From the NCBI GenBank assembly GCA_963830725.1, contig CAWHNO010000010.1, positions 161,294 to 225,293 on the forward strand: 64,000 nt of DNA, in the 5' to 3' direction. The position numbers and the translations under genes are program-made. Below are positions 27,377 through 37,224 of this stretch, piece by piece (position 1 is the first letter of the stretch; every line of letters starts with the position of its first letter). Source of the DNA: DASSUW01 sp963830725 (GTDB taxonomy: Bacteria > Actinomycetota > Thermoleophilia > Solirubrobacterales > Solirubrobacteraceae). A model generated the notes under the pieces. That model did not search any database, had not been told where the DNA came from, and saw nothing but the letters and a program-made list of their open reading frames with translations.

Positions 27377-27839
27377 ACCGGAAGCGGGCCGGCCGGCTTG
27401 ACCGTCCGCAGCGCGAAGTTCGAGCGGACGTCGCTGACGTTCGGCAGCTCGCAGCAGCGTGCCGAACATCAGGCGCTCGTAGGCGGCCAGGTCGGCCACC
27501 ACGACCTCGAGCAGGAAGTCCGCCGAGCCGGAGACGATGTGCGCCGAGACGACCTCCGGCGCGGCGGCCAGCCGCTCGCTGATCGCCGCCGCGCTGCGGT
27601 CGGAGTGGCCCTCGACCTTGAGCTCGACGAAGACGGTCAGGCCGAGGCCGAGCTTCGCGCGGTCGAGCATCGCGCGGTAGCCGGAGATCGACGCCGTCGG
27701 GCTCGAGCGCGCGCAGCCGGCGCAGGCACGGGGAGGGGGAGAGGTGCAGCTTCTCGGCCAGCGCGGCGTTGGAGATCCGGCCCTCGCGCTGGAGGATCGC
27801 GAGCATCCGGCGGTCGACGGTGTCCAGGGGCATGATCAT
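27373..27839 (-). CDS. Lrp/AsnC-family regulator, frameshifted
   Basis: The product of about 153 residues begins MIMPLDTVDRRMLAILQREG. The helix-turn-helix is NAALAEKLHLSPSPCLRRLR. After a shift near 27700 the RAM ligand-binding domain follows: GLGLTVFVELKVEGHSD, VVSAHIVSGSADFLLEVV and DLAAYERLMFGTLL. A second shift near 27455 precedes the corrected C-terminus, ending FALRTVKPAGPLPV. Lrp proteins sense amino acids as octamers. It is divergent from the amino-acid permease at 27939 (99-bp gap), its likely target. Confidence 0.85.
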
Positions 27840-27938
27840 CTCCTCAATCAGGGTCGCAGGGGCAGATCATTGCGCACAGCGAACTCCAGGGGCGCAAGTC
27901 GGCACCACATGCCCCCGATTCCGCGGGACACTGCCTGC

Positions 27939-29180
27939 ATGCTCTCCACCCGCACGGCCACCGCGCTCTACGTCGGCGCCGTCCTCGGCCCCGGTGTCCT
28001 GATCCTCCCCGCGCTCGCCGCCGAGGCGGCAGGCCCCGCCTCCGTGCTCGCCTGGGTGGCGCTGCTCGCGCTGTCCGCCCCGCTCGCGATCACCTTCGCC
28101 GCGCTCGGCGTCCGCCACCCCGAAGCGGGCGGCACGGCGGCCTACGCGCGCGCCGCCTTCGGGCCGCGCGCCGGGGGCGTCACCGGCTGGTGGTTCCTCG
28201 CCGGCGTCGTGCTCGGCGCGCCCGCCGTCGCCCTGATCGGCGGCTTCTACGTGGCCGAGCTGGTCGGCGCCGGGCGCGAGGGCGCCGTGGCCGCCGCCGC
28301 GGGGATGATGGCCGCGGTCATGGCCGCCAACGCGGTCGGCCTCAGGACCTCGGCGCGCCTCCAGCTCGGACTCGCCGGGCTGCTGGCCGCGCTGCTGCTC
28401 GTCGCGATCGTCACCGCGCTGCCGCGAGAGCCGCGCCGAGCACTGGGCCCCGTTCGCGCCGCACGGCTGGGCCGCGATCGGCACCGCGGCGAGCCTGCTC
28501 ATGCTCTCGTTCATCGGCTGGGAGGCCGTCTCGCACCTGGCCGGCGAGCTGCGCGACCCGGCGCGCCAGCTCCCGCGCGCGATCTTCGCCGCGCTCGGCG
28601 TCGTCGTCGTGCTCTACCTCGGCCTGGCCGTCGCGACGGTCGGCGTGCTGGGCACCGCGGCGCCGTCGCAGGTGCCGCTCGCCGATCTCATGGCGGCCGG
28701 GCTCGGCGCGCCCGGCCGCACCGCGACCGCGGCGCTCGCGGTGCTGCTCACGATGGGCGCGATGAACGCCTACGTCGCCGCCGCCGTCAAGCTCGCCGGC
28801 GCGCTGGCCGCGGACGGCTCGGCGCCGGCCGCGCTCGCCCGTCCGGGCCGCGCCCTCGGCCTGTTCGCGACGTCGGCGCGCTGCTGCTCGTGCCGCTCGG
28901 CGCCGACGCTGCTGAGCGTCGAGGACCTCGTGCGGGCGGCCAGCGCGTCGTTCGTGGCGGTCTACGTCGACAGCCACCGCGGCCGGCGTGCGGCTGCTCG
29001 CCGGCGCCGCGCGCGTCGCCGCGGCCGTCGCGTTCGTCGCCGTGCTCGTGGTGCTCGCGTTCTCCGGTCCGTTCCTGCTCGTCCCGGCCGTCATCGCGGG
29101 CGCGGTCACTGCTGCGCGGCCGTCGTCGCCAATGCGTGCAGACTGTGCAAGTTTGCACAGAGCGAGGGTTTGCTCGCTGA
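27939..29180 (+). CDS. APC-family amino acid permease, frameshifted
   Basis: An amino acid transporter of about 410 residues with 11-12 hydrophobic helices. The first helix has the APC pattern ALYVGAVLGPGVLILPALAA, and helix 6 has SFIGWEAVSHLAGELRDPAR. One-base shifts near 28435 and 28880-28985 split it into three frames. The last helices (VAAAVAFVAVLVVLAFSGPF) are readable, but the final codon is uncertain; TAG-type ends lie between 29100 and 29180. I prefer ATG 27939 over 27909. Family members exchange or import hydrophobic or basic amino acids. The neighbouring Lrp and aminotransferase suggest uptake followed by deamination. Confidence 0.8.
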   Translation: MLSTRTATALYVGAVLGPGVLILPALAAEAAGPASVLAWVALLALSAPLAITFAALGVRHPEAGGTAAYARAAFGPRAGGVTGWWFLAGVVLGAPAVALIGGFYVAELVGAGREGAVAAAAGMMAAVMAANAVGLRTSARLQLGLAGLLAALLLVAIVTALPREPRRALGPVRAARLGRDRHRGEPAHALVHRLGGRLAPGRRAARPGAPAPARDLRRARRRRRALPRPGRRDGRRAGHRGAVAGAARRSHGGRARRARPHRDRGARGAAHDGRDERLRRRRRQARRRAGRGRLGAGRARPSGPRPRPVRDVGALLLVPLGADAAERRGPRAGGQRVVRGGLRRQPPRPACGCSPAPRASPRPSRSSPCSWCSRSPVRSCSSRPSSRARSLLRGRRRQCVQTVQVCTERGFAR

Positions 29181-29251
29181 CCGTGCGCTCTTCGGCGACG
29201 CCGCCCCAGTCGCTCGAGGGGCCACCTCGTCCAGGGCCTGGACGAGCCGGC

Positions 29252-30420
29252 TCAGACGACCGACGACAAGACCGAGGAGAGCCGCGAGGCGGCGGTCTCC
29301 AGCTCGGGCTCGCCGAGGTAGCTGAACGCGAGCCGCAGCTCGTTGGGCGCGCCGCCGAACGGCGCGCCCGGCACGTACGCGACGCCCGCCTCGAGGGCGG
29401 CGGGCCGCAGCGTGATCGTGTCGATCCCCTCCGGCAGCGTGAGCCAGCTGAAGAACCCGCCGAGCGGCTCGCTCCACGTGACGCCGCCGGGCATGTGCTC
29501 GCGCAGCCCGCGCTCGAGCGCCCGCCAGTGCGACGCGTACAGCTCGCGCGCGCCCGGGATCCGGCGCTCGAAGTGGCCGGCGCGGCCGTAGGCCTCGACC
29601 ATCTTCTGGCCGAGCCCGCCCGCACACTGGTCGGTCGTCTGCTTGGCCGCGGCCAGCTCGGCGATCACCTCGCTCGGCCCGACCGCCCAGCCCAGCCGCA
29701 CGCCGGGGCAGAAGATCTTCGAGAACGTGCCCGCCTGCACCACCACATCGGGCGCGAGCGACCACAGCGAGGGCAACGCCGAGTCGTCGAAGGAGATCTC
29801 GCGGTAGGCGACGTCCTCGAGGATCAGCACGCCGTGGCGCCGGCAAAGCTCGACCAGCGCCTCGCGCCGCGCGAGCGGCAGCGTGCGGCCGGTCGGGTTC
29901 TGGTACTCCGGGATCACGTACAGCAGCTTCGGCGCCAGGCCGTCGGCCAGGCGCTCCTCGAGCGCGTCGACGAGCAGGCCGTCCTCGTCGATCGCGACGC
30001 CCTCGATCTCGGCCTCGTAGCGGTCGAAGGCCATGATCGCGCCGAGGTAGGTGGGCGCCTCGACGGCGACCGTGTCGCCGGGGTCGATCAGGGCCTGGCA
30101 GGCGAGCGCGATGCACTCCATCCCGCCGCTGGTCACGATCAGCTCGTCGAGCTCCGGCCGCCGGCCCTGGAGCATCTCCTGGCGGTCGACGAGATACTCG
30201 CGCAGGCTGGGGATCCCCTCGCACGGCGCGTACTGGAGCGCGACCCCGGCGTCGTCGCGCACGAGCCGGGCGACGATCTCGTCGAGCAGCTCGGACGGGA
30301 AGGTGGCCGGGTTGGGGAAGCCGCCGGCCAGCGAGAGGGCGGACGCCCGCCGGACGGCTCGCCGGCGAGGCTCGTGTGCGGGGCGAACGCCTCCGACCAG
30401 CCGGTCTTTGCGACGTCCAT
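29252..30420 (-). CDS. PLP-dependent class I aminotransferase (2-aminoadipate aminotransferase-like), frameshifted
   Basis: A fold-type I aminotransferase of about 390 residues. It starts MDVAKTGWSEAFAPHTSLAG at 30420. After a shift near 30350 it continues with ALSLAGGFPNPATFP. Key parts are YAPCEGIPSLREYL, the Asn and Pro of IPEYQNPTGRTLPL, the Asp of LILEDVAYREI, and the Schiff-base Lys in TFSKIFCPGVRLGW. The Arg that binds the substrate carboxylate is in ELRLAFSYL. Its closest kin are LysN/2-aminoadipate and MocR-type aminotransferases, without a GntR domain. It lies downstream of and convergent with the permease. Confidence 0.9.
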
Positions 30421-30632
30421 GCCGTGACGATAACGCCGGGTAGGCCGCTACGCCGCGGGGTGAGCCGGCGGCCGCGCAGCGGAAGCCGGGCGTGCAGGCG
30501 CCATCCAACGGCTGGGGCGAGGCAGACGTGGTGGGCGACGAGTCGTGATCGCGGCACGGCTGCGCGAGCGCCGCGGCTCGTGCGCCCGACGCGCGACGCG
30601 CTCGCTACGTCCTCATCGCGGACGATCGGCGC

Positions 30633-32743
30633 TTGAGCCGTGACGGCCTGACGCGGCGGCGGCGCTCGGCCGCATCGGCGGCGCCGTCGCCGGCGCGTGG
30701 CTGTTCGGGCGCGTCGAGCTCGCGTCCGGCTTCGAGGACGGCCACTACTGGGCGTTCGCGGATCGCTGCCAGCGGCTGCTCGACGACCTGTGGTCACCCT
30801 GGCTCGGGCACTACCAGAGCGGCGGGCGGGGCGAGACGAGCATCAACGCCAACCTGCTGTTCACCCATGCCACGGCGGCGCTCGCCGGCCACCGCGGTCC
30901 CGCCCGGCAGGACGAGCGGGCGCGCGCCATCGCGTGGCGGCTGTGCCAGGTGCCGCCGTGGCGTCCGCCGGGCACGGGCCCGCCGCCGAGCGGCTCGGCC
31001 TGGGACCAGACGCACGACTGGGGCTGGGGCGCCGCGCTGGACTCGCACGAGGACCAGCACGTCGCGATCGACGCGACGGTGGTCAGGGGTCTCGCGCAGA
31101 CGTGGCTGGCGCGCGCGCCGCTCGCGATCGACGTCGCCTTCGCGGACGCGATCGCAGCCGCCATCCACCGCTGCGCGACGAGCCCGTTCTACGCCTATCC
31201 CGCGCTGCGGCTGAACCAGATCAACTGGCCGATCGAGATCCACGCCTGGGCCGCGTCCGTGACGGGCGAGACGCGGCTGCTGCATCACGACTGCCGGCTC
31301 CAGTTCGGCCGCTTCGCGGACGCGCTCACCAGGGTCGTCCCGCCGTTCGAGATCCCCTTCACGGGCCCCGGCTACCGGTTCCACTACGTGCCGAGCGATC
31401 GCCCGGACGCGCGTGCGAACTTCGACAACCCCGAGTACGCCGCGACCGTGTGCGGCGCGATCCAGTTCTACGAGCTCGCCGTGCGGGCGGGCATGGACCC
31501 GCTGCTCCCGCGCCAGCGGGCCGCCATGCTCGCCTGGGTCGAGCGCGTCCTCTGCGGCTACTGGACGCACGCCGGCTACCTGAACTGGGACACCGGCGCG
31601 AGCTTCCGCCGCTGGCACCAGGCGAAGAAGCTGGGGCTCGCCCAGGGGGCGCTGCTGGGGATCGCCACCACGCCATCGCTCCAGCCGGCGCCCGCGCACG
31701 GCCGCTGGGCGAAGTACGTCTTCGACAGCGGGCTCGAGCTGTTCGACCGCTGGTCACGCGGCGGCGACGAGCTCCCGCCGCCGGTGTGGTTCGGCGTCAC
31801 GGCCACGCCCGGCGGCGTCGGCGACGCGCGTCTGTCCGCAGCGCGGATGCAGGCCAACGCCGCGCGCGCGGCCGGTCTCGGGCTCGGTGCGCTGCCGTCC
31901 GAGGTCCCGCCGCCGCTGTACGCGTACGACCCCGACGTCGGCCGGCTCGCCGTGACCACGCCCGCGTACAGCACCGCGGTCACGGTGGTCGACTACGAGC
32001 GGCTGCCGTACGGCGGCGCCGAGCTGGCGCGGCTGTTCGACGGCGAGATGCGCGTCGCCGCCGGGATCGGCGGGCGCACGCCGGCGGCGTTCGGGATCGT
32101 GGCGCGGAAGGTCGGGACCGGCCATCGCGTCGTGAGCCAGCAGGGCAGGCCGCGCGCGAGCCTGCGGCGCCCGCCGCTGCGGTTGCTCGAGGCGCCGCGC
32201 GGGGCGGTGGCGCGCCCGGAGGCCTACCCGCGGCGTCCGTACGCCGGGCCGTTCCGCGCGCTCGAGGCGGCGGCCGTGACGCGCGACGAGGCGCTGACGA
32301 TCGAGACGCGGCATCGCTTCCGTGCCGATTCGATCGAGACGCGCTGGGTCGTGGAGCCGCGGCGGGCAGCGCGCGGACGCTGGAGCGTCGACGTGCTGTT
32401 CCCGTCGACGGGCCGCGCCGCGTACGTCGTCGCCGTGCTCGCGGGCGGCGCGACCGAGCGGCTCGGCGACGACGACCGCCCGCTGGAGGACGTCCGCTGG
32501 CTGCACGTGGCGAGCGCGGACTCCGGCTATGTGATCGTGCCGCTGACGCGGGTGCCCGGGCGGCTGCGGCTCGTGAGGCCGGCGCCGCAGGACTCGGCGC
32601 CCGACCCCGGGCCGACGCTGGCGATCGCGCTGCTGAGTGCGACCCGGCTGCGGCGGCTGCGGTTCGCGGTACGGATCGCCCCGGCGCAGCCCGGCGCCGC
32701 CGCCGGCGTGGCGGCGCGGCTTCAGCGCCGTGCGACGCGCTGA
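30633..32743 (+). CDS. Large exported protein of unknown function, probable Tat substrate
   Basis: The product is about 700 residues. One shift near 30660 joins a start region (TTG 30633, LSRDGLTRRRR) to LGRIGGAVAGAWLFGRVEL. This resembles a twin-arginine signal with a short hydrophobic core. The N-terminal half is Trp/His/Tyr-rich and helical (WDQTHDWGWGAALDSHEDQH, QINWPIEIHAWAASVTGETR, WTHAGYLNWDTG), like an alpha/alpha toroid. The C-terminal 250 residues look all-beta. This fold order recalls polysaccharide lyases and heparinase-like proteins, but no catalytic motif can be fixed. No relatives are adjacent. Its stop overlaps the convergent cysNC gene by 22 bases. Confidence 0.6.
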
Positions 32744-34560
32744 AGGGCGTCCAGCACCCGCTGGACCGAGCGCTCGACCGGCTCCTCGGCGCCGTGCAGG
32801 CGGACGTCGGGGTTCTCCGGCGGCTCGTAGGGGGCGTCGACGCCGGTGAAGCCGGACAGCGTCCCCGCGCGTGCGCGCGCGTAGAGGCCGTGGGGATCGC
32901 GCCGCTCGCACTCCTCGACCGGGGTGTCGACCCACGCCTCGACGAAGTCGAGCCCGGCCTCGTCGTGGAGCTGGCGCGCCGCTTCGCGGTCGGCGGCGGC
33001 GGGGGAGACGAGCGCGACGACGGTGATCAGCCCCGCGTCGGCCAGCATGCGCGCCACGCTCGCCACGCGGCGCGCGTGCTCGTGGCGGTCTGCGGCTGAG
33101 AAGCCGAGGTCGCCGCTGAGGCCGTGGCGGACGTTCTCGCCGTCGAGCAGGTAGGCGGGCCGGCCGCTCGCCACCAGCGCCCGCTCGAGCTCCTCGGCGA
33201 TCGTCGACTTGCCCGAAGCCGGCAGGCCCGTGAGCCAGACGGTGGCGCCGCGCAGCCCGAGCACCGCCCAGCGCTCGCGGCGCGGCAGCGCCGGCTCATG
33301 CCAGATCACGTCCGGGCTGTGCGGGCCGGTCGGGGGGCCGGGGTCCTCGTGGGCCTCGAGCACCATCCCCGCCGCGACGGTGGCGTTGGTCGCCTCGTCG
33401 ACGAGGATGAAGGCGCCCGTCGCGCGGTTGCGCTCGTACGGCTCGGCCATGACCGGCGCCGCGAGGTCGAGGTGGACGAGGCCGATGTCGTTGAGCACGA
33501 GCTCGCCGGGGTGGGGGACGTCCTCGAGCCGCTGGACGTCGAGCCGCGCGTCGATCGACTCGATCCGCGCGCGCACGCGGCGCGTGGTGTGCTTGAGGAC
33601 GTAGCGGGCGCCGGCCTTGGCGGGCGCGTCGGTCATCCAGCACAGCCGCGCCTCCAGCCGGCGCGCGACCGGCGGGGCGTTGCCGGGCGCGCAGATCATG
33701 TGCCCGCGGCCGGCGTCGATGTCGTCGGCGAGCACGACGGTGACCGACTGCGGCGGGACCGCCTCCGCGAGCGGCCCGTCGAAGGTGTCGATGCCGGCGA
33801 TCGTGGTGCGCTCGCCCTGAGGGAGCACCACCACCTCGTCGCCGGGGCGCAGCACGCCGCTCGCGAGCCGGCCGGCGGAGCCGCGGTAGTCCGTGGCGCG
33901 CACGACCCATTGGACGGGCAGCCGCGGGTCGTCGAGGTTGCGGTCGGACGCGACCTCGAGCTGCTCGAGGTGGGTGAGGATCGGCGGCCCGTGATACCAG
34001 CCCGCCCGCCCCCGGTCGGACGGCTTGACGACGTTGTCGCCGTGCAGCGCCGAGACCGGGATCACGCCGCCGTCGGGGACGCCGAGGCGCGCCATCAGCT
34101 CGGCGAAGTCGCGCTCGATCGTGCGGAAGCCGGTCTCGTCCCAGTCGATCAGGTCCATCTTGTTCACGCAGCCCACGATGTGGCGGATGCCGAGCAGGGC
34201 GGACAGGTAGGCATGTCGGCGCGACTGCTCGACGACGCCGTTGCGGGCGTCGATCAGCACGACGGCGATGTCGGCGGTGCTGGCCCCGGTGACCATGTTG
34301 CGCGTGTAGCTGATGTGGCCCGGGGTGTCGGCGATGATGAACGAGCGCCGCGGGGTGGCGAAGAAGCGGTACGCGACGTCGATCGTGATGCCCTGCTCAC
34401 GCTCGGCGCGCAGGCCGTCGGTGAGGCGCGAGAGATCGACCTCGGCGTCGTCGATCTGGTCGGCCATCAGGGCCTTGGAGTCGTAGAGCAGCCGGCCGAT
34501 CAGGGTCGACTTGCCGTCGTCGACCGAGCCGGCGGTGGCCAGCCGCACCAGGTCGGGCAT
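32722..34560 (-). CDS. cysNC: Bifunctional sulfate adenylyltransferase subunit 1/adenylylsulfate kinase
   Basis: A 612-residue fusion. CysN is an EF-Tu-like GTPase with G1 GSVDDGKSTLIGRLLYDSKA, switch REQGITIDVAYRFF, G3 DTPGH and G4 NKMD. After about residue 430 the CysC kinase follows, with P-loop GLPASGKSTIAEEL, YLLDGENVRHGLSGDLGFS and the lid region. CysD-CysN makes APS from sulfate and ATP, driven by GTP, and CysC phosphorylates it to PAPS. The stop-start junction with cysD is one base. PAPS feeds sulfonation or assimilatory reduction; no PAPS reductase is nearby, so a sulfonation role is possible. Confidence 0.96.
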   Translation of the reverse strand: MPDLVRLATAGSVDDGKSTLIGRLLYDSKALMADQIDDAEVDLSRLTDGLRAEREQGITIDVAYRFFATPRRSFIIADTPGHISYTRNMVTGASTADIAVVLIDARNGVVEQSRRHAYLSALLGIRHIVGCVNKMDLIDWDETGFRTIERDFAELMARLGVPDGGVIPVSALHGDNVVKPSDRGRAGWYHGPPILTHLEQLEVASDRNLDDPRLPVQWVVRATDYRGSAGRLASGVLRPGDEVVVLPQGERTTIAGIDTFDGPLAEAVPPQSVTVVLADDIDAGRGHMICAPGNAPPVARRLEARLCWMTDAPAKAGARYVLKHTTRRVRARIESIDARLDVQRLEDVPHPGELVLNDIGLVHLDLAAPVMAEPYERNRATGAFILVDEATNATVAAGMVLEAHEDPGPPTGPHSPDVIWHEPALPRRERWAVLGLRGATVWLTGLPASGKSTIAEELERALVASGRPAYLLDGENVRHGLSGDLGFSAADRHEHARRVASVARMLADAGLITVVALVSPAAADREAARQLHDEAGLDFVEAWVDTPVEECERRDPHGLYARARAGTLSGFTGVDAPYEPPENPDVRLHGAEEPVERSVQRVLDALQRVARR

Positions 34561-35486
34561 CAGAAGTAGCCCTCGCGCTTGCGGTCCTCCATCGCGGCCT
34601 CGCTCGTGCGGTCGTCGGCGCGGGTGGCGCCGCGCTCCGAGACGCGGGTGGCGAGCGTCTCGGCGATCACGTCCTCGGTGGAGACGGCGTCGGAGCGCAC
34701 GGCGCCGGTGATCGTCATGTCGCCGACCGTGCGGTAGCGGACGCGGGCGGTGAAGGCCGGCTCGTCCTCGGTGCGCTCCACGTGGTCGCTGACCGCATAG
34801 AGCATGCCGTCGCGCTCGAACACCTCACGCTCGTGGGCGTAGTAGATCGAGGGCAGCTCGAGCTGCTCGGCCCCGATGTAGCGCCAGACGTCGAGCTCGG
34901 TCCAGTTCGAGATCGGGAACACGCGCGCGTGCTCGCCCTGGCGGACGGCGCCGTTGTAGAGGTTCCACAGCTCCGGCCGCTGCGCCCGCGGGTCCCACTG
35001 GCCGTGCTCGTCGCGGAAGGAGAAGATCCGCTCCTTGGCGCGGGCGCGCTCCTCGTCGCGGCGGGCGCCGCCGAACGCGGCGTCGAAGCGGTGCTCGGCG
35101 ATCGCGTCGAGCAGCGTGACGGTCTGGAGCCGGTTGCGCGAGGCTCCGGTCTCGACGGCGCGGCCCTTGTCGATCGACTCCTGAACGGAGGCGACGATGA
35201 GCTGCTCGCCGAGCTGCCGGACCCGCCGGTCGCGGAAGTCGAGGACCTCGGGGAAGTTGTGACCGGTGTCGACGTGCATGACCGGGAACGGGAATGATTT
35301 GCACCCACCCACCCGGAAGGCCTTCTCGGCCAGACGCAGGAGCACGATCGAGTCCTTGCCGCCGGAGAACAGCAGTACCGGCCGCTCGAACTCGGCGGCG
35401 ACCTCGCGCATGACGTGGATGGACTCGGCCTCCAGCTCCTCGAGCTGTGAGAGGGTCCGCGTGTGATCTTCCGTCAGCTCATCCAT
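34560..35486 (-). CDS. cysD: Sulfate adenylyltransferase subunit 2
   Basis: About 308 residues. The N-type PP-loop is RPVLLFSGGKDSIVLLRLAE, preceded by LEAESIHVMREVAAEF. GGARRDEERARAKERIFSFR and ISNWTELDVWRYI are family blocks, and it ends MEDRKREGYF. The start is ATG 35486 (MDELTEDHTRT); no other ATG or GTG fits upstream of the family start. It therefore overlaps the divergent MBL/rhodanese gene by 24 bases at the 5' ends. It forms the heterodimeric ATP sulfurylase with CysN. Confidence 0.95.
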   Translation of the reverse strand: MDELTEDHTRTLSQLEELEAESIHVMREVAAEFERPVLLFSGGKDSIVLLRLAEKAFRVGGCKSFPFPVMHVDTGHNFPEVLDFRDRRVRQLGEQLIVASVQESIDKGRAVETGASRNRLQTVTLLDAIAEHRFDAAFGGARRDEERARAKERIFSFRDEHGQWDPRAQRPELWNLYNGAVRQGEHARVFPISNWTELDVWRYIGAEQLELPSIYYAHEREVFERDGMLYAVSDHVERTEDEPAFTARVRYRTVGDMTITGAVRSDAVSTEDVIAETLATRVSERGATRADDRTSEAAMEDRKREGYF

Positions 35487-36830
35487 GACGATCTGGGCTG
35501 TGCTTCCTATCTGATCGGGGACGAGAAGGTCGGCGTGGCGGGGGTCGTGGACCCGCGCTTCGAGGTCGACGAGTACCTCGAGCTCGCCCGCTACTTGGGC
35601 GTGCGGATCGAGCACGTCTTCGAGACGCACAACCATGCCGACCACGTCTCGGGGCACGGCAGGCTAGCGGCCGCGACGGGCGCGACCATCCACATCCACC
35701 GTCTGGCGGAGCCCGGGTACGACCACGAGCCGTTCGACGACGGCGCCGAGTTCGCGCTCGGCTGCCTTCTCGTGCGGGCGCTGCACACGCCGGGTCACCG
35801 GCCCGAGCACACGGCGTTCGCGCTGTTCGACCTGCGGCGCGGCGAGGAGCCGTGGGCGGTCCTGACCGGCGACACGCTGTTCGTGGGCGACGTCGCCCGG
35901 CCCGACCTCGCGATCGACAAGGCCGAGGGCGCGCGCGGCATCTTCCGCTCGCTGAACGGCACGCTGCTGGCGCTCGGCGGCGACGTCGAGGTCTGGCCGG
36001 GGCACCTCGGCGGCTCGATGTGCGGCGGCCCGGGGATGGACATGAAGACCTCGTCGACGATCGGCTTCGAGCGACGCCACAACCCGGTGCTGGCTCTCGA
36101 GGACGAGGACGAGTTCGTCGAGCGCGCCCTGGCAGGCCTCGGCCCGCAGCCGCCGAACTTCCGCGCCATCGTCGAGCTCAACCGCGGCCCGCTGCTGACC
36201 GAGGGAGTGGAGCTTCTGCCCCTGGCGCCGCGGCAGGTCGAGCAGCGGCGGGCCGGCGGCGCGATGCTGGTCGACGTCCGCACCGACCAGCAGTTCGACG
36301 ACGCCCACATCCCGGATGCGGTGTCGATCCCGATGCTCAACGCCGGCTTCGGCTCCAAGCTCGCCTGGCTCGCCGACCGCGAGCAGGAGATCGTCTTCAT
36401 CGGCCGCGACGACGAGGACGGCCGGCAGGCCGGCCGGCTCGCCGTGGCGGTCGGCATCCGCCGGCTTGCCGGCTTCCTGCACGGCGGCATGACGAGCTGG
36501 CGCCAGGAGAAGCGCCCGGTCGCACGGATCGACCGGCTCCCGTTGTCAGAGCTCACCGATCGCGACGGCCTGCAGATCCTCGACGTGCGCGAGGAGAGCG
36601 AGTGGGACGAGGGCCACATCCCGGGCTCGCACTTCATGCCCTGGCACGACATCGGCGAGCTGCCCGACGGCCTAGACCCGACCCGCCCGATCGCGGTCGT
36701 GTGCAGCTCGGGCCAGCGCGCCGCGGTCGCCGCGAGCCTCCTCCGGCGCGCGGGCGCCGAGCGCGTGATCCACGTGACCGAGGGCGGAGTCCCGGCCTGG
36801 GGCCGCCTCGGCCATCCGCTACAACGCTAG
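35463..36830 (+). CDS. MBL-fold persulfide dioxygenase-like hydrolase with two rhodanese domains
   Basis: A 455-residue protein. The MBL domain, starting MIFRQLIHDDLGCASYLIGD, has THNHADH at residues 55-61 (metal ligands His56, His58, Asp60) and HTPGHRPEH. It resembles ETHE1-type persulfide dioxygenases that oxidise GSS- or related persulfides with iron. Two rhodanese domains follow. The first (MLVDVRTDQQFDDAHIPDA) lacks the catalytic Cys: FIGRDDEDGRQ sits at the loop. The second (LQILDVREESEWDEGHIPGS) keeps it in VVCSSGQRA. GTG 35463 starts inside the cysD 5' end on the other strand. Sharing the promoter with cysD suggests a joint role in sulfur handling. Confidence 0.93.
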   Translation: MIFRQLIHDDLGCASYLIGDEKVGVAGVVDPRFEVDEYLELARYLGVRIEHVFETHNHADHVSGHGRLAAATGATIHIHRLAEPGYDHEPFDDGAEFALGCLLVRALHTPGHRPEHTAFALFDLRRGEEPWAVLTGDTLFVGDVARPDLAIDKAEGARGIFRSLNGTLLALGGDVEVWPGHLGGSMCGGPGMDMKTSSTIGFERRHNPVLALEDEDEFVERALAGLGPQPPNFRAIVELNRGPLLTEGVELLPLAPRQVEQRRAGGAMLVDVRTDQQFDDAHIPDAVSIPMLNAGFGSKLAWLADREQEIVFIGRDDEDGRQAGRLAVAVGIRRLAGFLHGGMTSWRQEKRPVARIDRLPLSELTDRDGLQILDVREESEWDEGHIPGSHFMPWHDIGELPDGLDPTRPIAVVCSSGQRAAVAASLLRRAGAERVIHVTEGGVPAWGRLGHPLQR

Positions 36831-36836
36831 CCGCCG

Positions 36837-37115
36837 CTAGTTGTTGAAATGCGTCTGGTACACGCGCACGGGCGAGTCCCACGTCACGCCGTGATACTCC
36901 TCGCCGGGCAGCACGTCGTCGCGGTTCTCGTCCGCGTGCCGTTGCAGCGCGGTCGGGAGCAGGTCGTGGAGGTCGTCGTCCGACATCTCGAGGCTCCGGC
37001 GCTCGTCCTCGGGGAGCTCGACCGGGACCGGCTCGGAGCGGCCGTGGAGGAACACGTGCCAGCGATGGGGATGCCGCTCGACGCGCTCGTGGTGGGAGAT
37101 GGGCAGCTTCGCCAT
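36837..37115 (-). CDS. Hypothetical small acidic protein
   Basis: A 92-residue soluble protein with MAKLPISHHERVERHPHRWH at the start and an acidic middle (PEDERRSLEMSDDDLHDLLP). I do not recognise a family. I choose ATG 37115 because the frame upstream to 37346 reads through an antisense segment of the next gene. It is convergent with the MBL/rhodanese gene, six bases away. Confidence 0.5.
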   Translation of the reverse strand: MAKLPISHHERVERHPHRWHVFLHGRSEPVPVELPEDERRSLEMSDDDLHDLLPTALQRHADENRDDVLPGEEYHGVTWDSPVRVYQTHFNN

Positions 37116-37224
37116 GCGCTGACGCTGTCGCCTCTCAACCAGGCGCGAGGCTGGCTCGTTCGCCGAGCTCGCGCGGGAACCGGTTTGACGGGCCGGTCGC
37201 GCGCGAGGACAATCGCGATGGTCC

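Noticed and set aside
30697..33099. An 800-residue Arg/Ala-rich plus-strand frame over the exported-protein gene
   Set aside because: Its composition is that of an off-frame shadow. The frame ending at 32743 has normal protein composition.
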